DNA from: Anaerolineae bacterium | GTDB taxonomy: Bacteria > Chloroflexota > Anaerolineae > Anaerolineales > UBA11579 | Assembly: GCA_004297445.1 (NCBI GenBank) | Contig: SCUK01000012.1 | Span: forward strand, 1-64,000 | Direction: 5' to 3' | Length of the DNA: 64,000 nt | Shown here: in pieces, positions 57,676-64,000 of the stretch | Position numbering within the stretch: the stretch's first letter is position 1 | How the letters are laid out: every line of letters starts with the position of its first letter | Notes under the pieces: generated by a model | The model's input: the letters and a program-made list of their open reading frames with translations, nothing else | Told to the model about the DNA's origin: nothing | Databases searched by the model: none | Position numbers and translations under genes: made by a program

Positions 57676-59340
57676 ATGAAACAAACCGCTAAGGTTTTGC
57701 TTCTCCTGTTAGGGGTGGGTTTCTTCCTGGTTGCCTGGTTGGGTACAGCCAGCGCCAGCCCGGCAAGAGTCGACCCCACCGCGACCCACCCAAGTCTCGA
57801 ACACACGCCATCCGGTGTTGATGCTCATGCCACGCCGTATGGTCCAACATTGACTCAGGATGGTTGGTTCATGTTTCATGCGGATGAGGCCCACACCGGT
57901 TTCGCGGCGGGTGTTGGCCGGGTGGACCCGGTCGATGGTCCCGAGGTCCTTGCCCAATTTCGGGTGTTTGAGGAACCCGGGTCGACCGCCGATTTAGGCA
58001 ATATCCGCTGGACGAGCACTTTTCCGTTGGGCGACCTGACTGGTGACGGCACGTTAGAGATCGTTGTCACGACACCGGATGTCGGCCCGCCGCTGGTGCT
58101 GCGGCGTGAGGGAGAACCACTTCAGGACCAGGTGCTGGTCCTGACGTACACACCCTTTGGGGAACCTGCGCTGGATGTGTTGTGGCAATGGACATCCAGC
58201 CTGGAACCCGGTGCGTCCGGCCTGGATACCTACAGTCCCGCCCTTGCGGATGTCGATGGTGACGGCCTGTTGGATGTCATTTTCACCGCTCGAGATGGGC
58301 GCGTCCGCGCATTGCGGGGCATAGATGGGGAACTGATCTGGCAATTCGATACCCAGCGGCGAATGGAATCCGGTCCAATGCTCAGCGATCTAAATGGCGA
58401 TGGGCAACAGGAAGTGCTGATCGTCACGGATTGTCGGGAAGGTGTGGAATGTCCCCAGGATGAGGATATGGCTTACTTGTATATCCTGGCGGCACAGGCA
58501 ACCGGCGAAGTTGAAGAGCCGCTCTGGCAACTTGCCTATCCCTATAAGATGGATTCCGCTGAACCTGCCATTGTCGATGTTCCGGAATTTGGGCGAGTTG
58601 CATTGGTAGGCACCTGGGGTGGGGAACTGCTGGCCGTTTGGCTGGAAGGTGACGCGCTGGAGTACACCGCGCTCCAATTGGAAGACCTGGTACCCGACCT
58701 GCACATCGACTCTCCCCCGGTCATCCGTTCATCGCCACTCGTATGGGAACAGCCTGGCGGACCGCTGGCGGTGTTCGGTTGGTTGCCCAATGACCTGGAT
58801 GCTGCAGATGCCCGCGTCACGGCAATCCGCTTGCTGGCGGAAGGCAACGAGTTACGCCTGGTTCCCGAATGGACGATTTCAGACTTTGACGTGTGGAAAT
58901 CTTCGCCCGCCCTGATTCCGTTGGGAGAAGACGCTTCCCTTGCCGTGATGGGTTATGGACTGGGCATTGGTCCGAATCCGACGCAGTCCGGCCCAGTAGG
59001 TCTATGTGTTCCAGCCTACGTATTTGGCGGAGTGGTAGCGCTCAACCCGGATGGCAGCCTGGCCTGGCAGTTGGACTATGGCAGTCAGGAAGGAAACTTG
59101 CGCGCGTCTGCGGCAGTTGCGGATATCGACGGGGATGGAGATGCGGAAGTGCTAATCCCTTCGGGTTGTTTTGGCATCCTGCATGCGATTGATGGAGCCA
59201 CTGGCATAGAAGAATGGCAGCTTCAGGTCGGGCCGCTGAACCAAAGCTCCCCGTCCATTGGGGACTTGGACCAGGATGGATTTCTGGAGATTGTATTGGG
59301 TAGCTATGATGGCCAGGTATGGGTCTTGGGAGAGGAGTGA
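57676..59340 (+). CDS. Secreted FG-GAP/VCBS-repeat protein
   Basis: Signal peptide; repeats PLGDLTGDGTLEIVVTT, ALADVDGDGLLDVIFTA, MLSDLNGDGQQEVLIVT, AVADIDGDGDAEVLIPS, SIGDLDQDGFLEIVLGS. Confidence 0.9.
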   Translation: MKQTAKVLLLLLGVGFFLVAWLGTASASPARVDPTATHPSLEHTPSGVDAHATPYGPTLTQDGWFMFHADEAHTGFAAGVGRVDPVDGPEVLAQFRVFEEPGSTADLGNIRWTSTFPLGDLTGDGTLEIVVTTPDVGPPLVLRREGEPLQDQVLVLTYTPFGEPALDVLWQWTSSLEPGASGLDTYSPALADVDGDGLLDVIFTARDGRVRALRGIDGELIWQFDTQRRMESGPMLSDLNGDGQQEVLIVTDCREGVECPQDEDMAYLYILAAQATGEVEEPLWQLAYPYKMDSAEPAIVDVPEFGRVALVGTWGGELLAVWLEGDALEYTALQLEDLVPDLHIDSPPVIRSSPLVWEQPGGPLAVFGWLPNDLDAADARVTAIRLLAEGNELRLVPEWTISDFDVWKSSPALIPLGEDASLAVMGYGLGIGPNPTQSGPVGLCVPAYVFGGVVALNPDGSLAWQLDYGSQEGNLRASAAVADIDGDGDAEVLIPSGCFGILHAIDGATGIEEWQLQVGPLNQSSPSIGDLDQDGFLEIVLGSYDGQVWVLGEE

Positions 59341-59386
59341 CACCAAAAGGTCCCTTGCGCTGGTAGGATCGTCCACTTGAATCAAT

Positions 59387-59414
59387 GCGGGGCGGACGCA
59401 TGCGTCCGCCCCGC
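59387..59414. repeat. 28-bp perfect palindrome between convergent genes
   Basis: GCGGGGCGGACGCA|TGCGTCCGCCCCGC. Confidence 0.85.
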
Positions 59415-59451
59415 TCCCTCCTCCTCGTGTGAGAGGGTCGGTAAGTCGAAG

Positions 59452-60312
59452 TTATTTGCCGCCGTAGCCGGCCATGAAGGCGATGCCCACTGTGCCGGGG
59501 CCGGTGTGCGTGCCCACCGCCGGGCTCACAAAGGTGATGAGCGTCTGGTTGGCAGGCACGGCGGAGGTCACCAGGTTGAGCAGTTCCTGGGCTTCCTCCG
59601 CGGCGTTGGCGTGAATGGCGGCCACATACACCGGGCTTTTGCCCTTGATTTGCTCCACCACCAGTTCAGCGAGGCGGGCGAGGGCTTTCTTGCGGGTGCG
59701 CACGCGCTCCAGCGGTTCCAGCCGGCCTTCATGCAGGTAGAGCAGTGGCTTGAGGCTCAACGCGGTGCCGAGGAAGCGCTGCGCCCCGCCGATCCGCCCG
59801 CCGCGATGCAGGAATTCCAGCGTGTCCGGCGTGATGTAAACGCCCACATGCTTGATGGCCTCGCTGGCCGTGGCATGGCACTCGGCCAGGCTTTTGCCCG
59901 CCAGGGCGGCCTCGCCAGCCATCATGATCGCCCAACCCGCGCCCATCGAAACGGCCAGCGTGTCGAGGTGCATGATGTTGGCATTCGGCATCATGCTCTT
60001 GGCCTGTTCGGCCGAGGCCAGCGTGCCCGAGAGTTTGGACGACACGTAAATGCCGAGGATGTCGTAGCCCTCGCCGACCAGTTCCTCATAGCAGGCCTTC
60101 ACTGCCGCCGGGGAGGGCTGGCTGGTGGTGGGCATAGTGGAGGAAGAGGACAGGCGTTTGAAGAAATCGTTGGGGAGGATGTCGAACAGGTCGCGTAGTT
60201 CTTCGCCGTCCCAGATAACAACGGCGGGAGCGATCTTGACGTGGTACTTCTTAATCCATTCTTCGGGGATGTAGGCGGTGCTGTCGGTGACAATTGCTAC
60301 TTTCTTCGCCAT
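59452..60312 (-). CDS. DegV-family fatty-acid-binding protein
   Basis: VAIVTDSTAYIPEEW, SSSTMPTTSQPSPAAV, GIYVSSKLSGTLASAEQA. Confidence 0.96.
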   Translation of the reverse strand: MAKKVAIVTDSTAYIPEEWIKKYHVKIAPAVVIWDGEELRDLFDILPNDFFKRLSSSSTMPTTSQPSPAAVKACYEELVGEGYDILGIYVSSKLSGTLASAEQAKSMMPNANIMHLDTLAVSMGAGWAIMMAGEAALAGKSLAECHATASEAIKHVGVYITPDTLEFLHRGGRIGGAQRFLGTALSLKPLLYLHEGRLEPLERVRTRKKALARLAELVVEQIKGKSPVYVAAIHANAAEEAQELLNLVTSAVPANQTLITFVSPAVGTHTGPGTVGIAFMAGYGGK

Positions 60313-60420
60313 GCGCTTCTCCTTCGTGGATTGATAATGAGTCAGCAGGATGAATTTACCACAACCTTGAATAAAAATAACCCCGAAGGCGCGGTGAAGT
60401 CGCGAGGGGAGAATTGAGTC

Positions 60421-60450
60421 TTGACGGGCATCAGGGGATTAGGGTATATT
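60421..60450 (+). promoter_or_regulatory. Promoter of the Rrf2 gene (TTGACG-N18-TATATT)
   Basis: TTGACG 60421-60426, TATATT 60445-60450. Confidence 0.6.
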
Positions 60451-60458
60451 AAATAACA

Positions 60459-60475
60459 CCTATTGATTTACTAGA
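60459..60475. promoter_or_regulatory. Candidate Rrf2 operator 1
   Basis: CTATTGATTTACTAG dyad (60460-60474) at predicted TSS; matches reverse complement of site 2. Confidence 0.6.
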
Positions 60476-60483
60476 CAATAACG

Positions 60484-60915
60484 ATGAAACTCTCCAAGCG
60501 CGGTGAATACGGCCTGCGGGCCATGATCTTCCTGGCGGCGCACGCCGGTGAAGAATCCCTGTTCTCCATCGGCGAGATCGCCGAACGCGAAAACATCCCC
60601 GAACGCTTCCTCGAACAAATCCTGCTCTCGCTCAAAAACGCCGGCCTGCTGCAAAGCAAGAAGGGCGCGGCGGGCGGCTACTACCTGGCGCGCCCCGCCG
60701 ATAAAATCACCCTGGGCGAGATTGAGCGCGTTCTGGATGGCCCGCTGGCGCCGATTCGCTGTGTCAGCCACATCGCCTACGAGAAGTGTGACTGCCCGGA
60801 TGAAGCCTCGTGCGGCCTTCGCATGGCGATGTTCGACGTCCGCGCCGCCATTGCCGGCGTGCTGGACCGTACCACGCTGGCGGATGTGGCAGGGCGGGTT
60901 CACGCTGCGGGGTAG
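60484..60915 (+). CDS. Rrf2-family transcriptional regulator with Fe-S-type Cys cluster
   Basis: MKLSKRGEYGLRAMIFLA, ENIPERFLEQILLSLKNAGLLQSKKGAAGGYYLARP; RCVSHIAYEKCDCPDEASC. Confidence 0.96.
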   Translation: MKLSKRGEYGLRAMIFLAAHAGEESLFSIGEIAERENIPERFLEQILLSLKNAGLLQSKKGAAGGYYLARPADKITLGEIERVLDGPLAPIRCVSHIAYEKCDCPDEASCGLRMAMFDVRAAIAGVLDRTTLADVAGRVHAAG

Positions 60916-60935
60916 GGCACTTTTTATTTTTGAGT

Positions 60936-60960
60936 AATACCTACTAAATCAGTAGATATT
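60936..60960. promoter_or_regulatory. Candidate Rrf2 operator 2, upstream of the sulfate ABC genes
   Basis: 25-bp dyad AATAcCTACTaaatcAGTAGaTATT. Confidence 0.65.
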
Positions 60961-61089
60961 ATTGAAAAACAACCTGTTTTAATAGAGAACAACATGGAAT
61001 ATTATGAATAGACAAATCGTTGTGTTGTATAGCATTCTCAGGCCGGGGGCGGCTCATTCGCCCGGCAATCAGATTCCAAGGAAAACCCG

Positions 61090-62979
61090 ATGTCCATAAT
61101 GCTTGAGGGTCTCACCAAACGTTATGCGGGGCTGCCCGTGGTCAACAATCTTTCGCTGGAAATCGGCGCCGGCGAGTTCTTCGTGCTGCTCGGCTCCAGC
61201 GGCAGCGGCAAGACCACCGTGCTGAACATGATCGCCGGGCTGACCTCGCTGGACCAGGGGCGGATTTTGCTGCATGACCGGGATGTCACGCGCCTGTCCA
61301 CCCAGGACCGCCGGGTGGGGTTTGTCTTCCAGAACTACGGCCTGTTTCAATACATGAATGTGGCAGAGAACATCGAATTCGGCTTGAAGATTCGCAAAAC
61401 GCCGCGCAAAGTTCGCCGCGCCCGGCGCGATGAGTTGCTGGAACTGGTGGGGCTGGTGGGCCTGGGCGACCGCATGCCGCGCCAGCTTTCCGGCGGCCAG
61501 CAGCAGCGGGTGGCGCTGGCGCGGGCGCTCGCGCTCAAACCGGATGTACTGCTGCTGGATGAACCGCTGGGCGCGCTGGATGCCAAGATTCGCATTGACT
61601 TGCGCCGCAGTCTGAAGCGTATTCACCGCGAGCTGGGGGTGAGCGCCATTCTGGTGACCCACGATCAGGAAGAAGCCTTTGACCTGGCAGACCGCATTGG
61701 CGTGATGAGCTTTGGCCGGTTGATTGAAGTGGGCACGCCGGAAGACCTTTACCAGCGCCCGCAGACCGAATTCGTCGCTTCCTTCCTCGGTACCGCCAAC
61801 CTGTTGCTGGGCCAGGCGACGCCGCAGGGGGTCCAGCTGGGTACACAGAAGTTCCCGTTGGCGAATCAGGAAGACCAATCCGCGTCCGATGGTCGCGTGC
61901 AGGTGCTGTTCCGGCCGGAAGATGTCGCCCTGGCGCCGGAGGCGGAGGCACTGGGAAGCCCGGCTCTGTCCCAGGGACGGGTGATTGAGACCGGATTCAT
62001 CGGCACGGCCCAGCGTCTGCGCCTGGAAACCCAGCCCTTGCCCAATGTACGTCCGATTTCGCCAGCTCCGGCATATGGCAACCGCAATATCCTCATCGAC
62101 GTGACCCGCCCGCCTGACCAGGCGCGCCAGTTCCCGCTCGAAAAAGGTGATTCCGTGTGGATCGGCCTGCGTAGCGTGCACGCGCTTTCACACCCCGGGT
62201 TGAGTTTCCTGCTGGTGACGGACGGTTCGCCGCGCAGCCGCGCCGGGGTAGCCCTCGCCGGCCAGATCGCCCGCCACGCCCATGCCCGCATGACGGTGCT
62301 GGCATGTGAGCGCAAGCCGCACGCGCTGGATGCCTACCTGGAAGAAGCACGCAAGGAACTGGGCAGCGGCCTCACGGCACTGGAAGTTCACCGCAGCCAG
62401 AAACCCATCGAGGAGGCGGTGCGGGTGGAGATTGAAAGCCGCCCGCTGGACCTGATCATCCTCGCCGTGAAGCGTCGCGGTGACATGGACCTGGCCGAGG
62501 AACTTCTCAACCTGGGTGAGCATCATCTTCTCTTCGTGCCGGCCGAACAGCCATTGCCCCGCCACGCGCTCATCTGTTTGAAAGCGGGCGAACCGGGCAA
62601 GGATGATGTGCTGTTTGCCGGCCGCCTGCTGCGCCACCTGGGCGCCGAAGCCACGCTGTTGTGTGTGCTGTCTGAAACCGAGAACCCGGAGCTGGACGAA
62701 CAGCAGGCGAACCGCTTTCTGGAGGGCGGGCGCGAGTCGCTCTCCTTGCTGGGAGTCAATTCCGATACACAGCTGAGCGAGGGGCCGGCGCTCGATACGT
62801 TGCTGACGGGAATCCGCAATCCGGAAGTAGACCTGGTAGTCATGGGCGCGCCCTTGCCGCGCCCGGGTCGTCCCGCCACACTTGAGGGAGTTGTGGGCCA
62901 ATTGCTGCAGAAGACGCAGGACAAGGCCTTCCTGATCGTCCGTTCTCACTACCTGCAAAAGCCCTACTCCAGGCAGTAG
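61090..62979 (+). CDS. Sulfate/molybdate-type ABC transporter ATP-binding protein fused to C-terminal USP-like domains
   Basis: Walker [13 protein letters not shown], signature [36 protein letters not shown]-like region; USP-like [34 protein letters not shown] and [11 protein letters not shown]. Confidence 0.93.
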   Translation: MSIMLEGLTKRYAGLPVVNNLSLEIGAGEFFVLLGSSGSGKTTVLNMIAGLTSLDQGRILLHDRDVTRLSTQDRRVGFVFQNYGLFQYMNVAENIEFGLKIRKTPRKVRRARRDELLELVGLVGLGDRMPRQLSGGQQQRVALARALALKPDVLLLDEPLGALDAKIRIDLRRSLKRIHRELGVSAILVTHDQEEAFDLADRIGVMSFGRLIEVGTPEDLYQRPQTEFVASFLGTANLLLGQATPQGVQLGTQKFPLANQEDQSASDGRVQVLFRPEDVALAPEAEALGSPALSQGRVIETGFIGTAQRLRLETQPLPNVRPISPAPAYGNRNILIDVTRPPDQARQFPLEKGDSVWIGLRSVHALSHPGLSFLLVTDGSPRSRAGVALAGQIARHAHARMTVLACERKPHALDAYLEEARKELGSGLTALEVHRSQKPIEEAVRVEIESRPLDLIILAVKRRGDMDLAEELLNLGEHHLLFVPAEQPLPRHALICLKAGEPGKDDVLFAGRLLRHLGAEATLLCVLSETENPELDEQQANRFLEGGRESLSLLGVNSDTQLSEGPALDTLLTGIRNPEVDLVVMGAPLPRPGRPATLEGVVGQLLQKTQDKAFLIVRSHYLQKPYSRQ

Positions 62980-63064
62980 TTTGGTTTTGCGCGGAGCCCC
63001 ATTCCATGGAACTCGAAACCCAACGCACACCACACTACTTGAAGGATAAAAGGAGCATAACCAT

Positions 63065-64000
63065 ATGAAACTCACAACCAGGAACACTCACCGTGCAGGG
63101 CGTTTTTTTATCCTGCTGGCGCTGGCCTCGCTCGTCCTTGCGGCGTGCGGCGGCCAGGCCCCCGAGGATGCCTCCAGCCCGGCGGGGGACACCGTGACGC
63201 TGACACTGGCGGCCTACACAACGCCGCGCGAGGCGTACCGGGTGCTCATCCCGATTTTTCAGGAACAGTGGCTGGCGCAGACCGGCCAGACCGTGATTTT
63301 CGAAGAGTCGTATCTCGGCTCCGGCGCGCAGTCGCGCGCTGTGGTGGAAGGCTTTGAAGCCGACATCGTGGCTCTCTCTCTGGAGGCGGACGTCACCCGC
63401 ATTGTGGATGCCGGGCTGATCACCCATGACTGGCACAGCGCCCCCTACAGTGGCATCGTCTCGACTTCCGTGGTGGTATTTGCGGTGCGCGAAGGCAATC
63501 CGCTGGGGATTGAAGGTTGGGCGGACCTGGCCCAGCCCGGAATTGAAATCCTCACCCCGAATGCCAAGACCAGCGGCGGCGCAATGTGGAATATCCTCTC
63601 GCTGTATGGCGCGGCGTTGCGCGGCCATGTGGAAGGCGTGCCCGCCGATGACCCGGAAGCCGCGCACCAGTTCCTGCTGGCTGTGCTGCGCAATGTTCTG
63701 GTAATGGACAAGGGCGCCCGCGAGAGCATTACCAATTTTGAACAGGGTGTGGGCGATGTGGCCATCACGTATGAGAATGAAGCGCTGGTCGGCCAGCAGG
63801 CCGGCCAGACCTATGAGATGGTCATCCCCACCTCCAGCATCCTCATCGAGAATCCCGTTGCAATTGTGGATGTCTACGCCGACGAGCATGGCGTGCGCGA
63901 AGTGGCCGAGGCGTTTCTGGCCTTCCTGTTCACGCCGGAAGCCCAGGCGGTGTTCGCCCAGTATGGCTTGCGCTCCGTTGACCCCGGCGTGGCAGAGCAA
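63065..64000 (+). CDS. Sulfate ABC transporter substrate-binding lipoprotein (3' end outside window; absent from ORF track)
   Basis: Own translation: MKLTTRNTHRAGRFFILLALASLVLAACGGQ lipobox; TLAAYTTPREAYRVLIPIFQEQW, ESYLGSGAQSRAVVEGFEADIVALSLEADV, LTPNAKTSGGAMWN as in Sbp/CysP. Confidence 0.94.
   Translation, partial: MKLTTRNTHRAGRFFILLALASLVLAACGGQAPEDASSPAGDTVTLTLAAYTTPREAYRVLIPIFQEQWLAQTGQTVIFEESYLGSGAQSRAVVEGFEADIVALSLEADVTRIVDAGLITHDWHSAPYSGIVSTSVVVFAVREGNPLGIEGWADLAQPGIEILTPNAKTSGGAMWNILSLYGAALRGHVEGVPADDPEAAHQFLLAVLRNVLVMDKGARESITNFEQGVGDVAITYENEALVGQQAGQTYEMVIPTSSILIENPVAIVDVYADEHGVREVAEAFLAFLFTPEAQAVFAQYGLRSVDPGVAEQ

Noticed and set aside
63035-64000. Minus-strand ORF of 321 aa
   Set aside because: Antisense shadow of a clear sulfate-binding lipoprotein gene on the plus strand
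1-64000. CRISPR array, prophage, rRNA operon or classical biosynthetic gene cluster
   Set aside because: None seen: no repeat-spacer array, phage structural genes, rRNA sequence or PKS/NRPS/RiPP core enzymes recognised

Overview
The window is about 64 kb of GC-rich bacterial chromosome. Gene content and style (GAF-rich histidine kinases, NBR1-type Ig lipoprotein, DUF4388/GTPase pair) suggest a Chloroflexota (Anaerolineae-like) genome; this taxonomic call is inference. From left to right it contains: a truncated transposase; a nusA-ylxR-infB-rbfA-nrnA-truB-ribF translation/RNA cluster that lacks rimP; thyA-folA; two ABC exporter half-transporters; a PDZ-like/multi-GAF histidine kinase coupled to a FIST protein; an AT-rich SRA-like/HNH nuclease gene; queG; and a minus-strand block of nine genes (about 23.9-36.8 kb). 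That block encodes DUF4388, a small GTPase, an alpha/beta hydrolase, a left-handed beta-helix protein, a cyanobacterial-type acyl-ACP reductase (AAR) homologue, a response regulator with degenerate GGDEF, a 1989-aa 8-GAF kinase, a second response regulator and a second alpha/beta hydrolase that has lost its serine nucleophile. Further on are EamA transporters, a tRNA-Asn with a consensus promoter, a lipid-phosphate enzyme pair, a tandem SLATT/DUF4231 protein, a [2Fe-2S]-adenylate cyclase fusion, an M4 protease, a methyltransferase/ATP-grasp fusion, a doubly frameshifted yifB/comM, DegV, and an Rrf2 regulator next to a sulfate ABC system whose ATPase carries C-terminal USP domains. The best candidates for an undescribed system are the AAR/signalling block and the Rrf2/CysA-USP locus with paired dyad operators. 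No homology searches were run. Family calls come from motif recognition in the translated ORFs.
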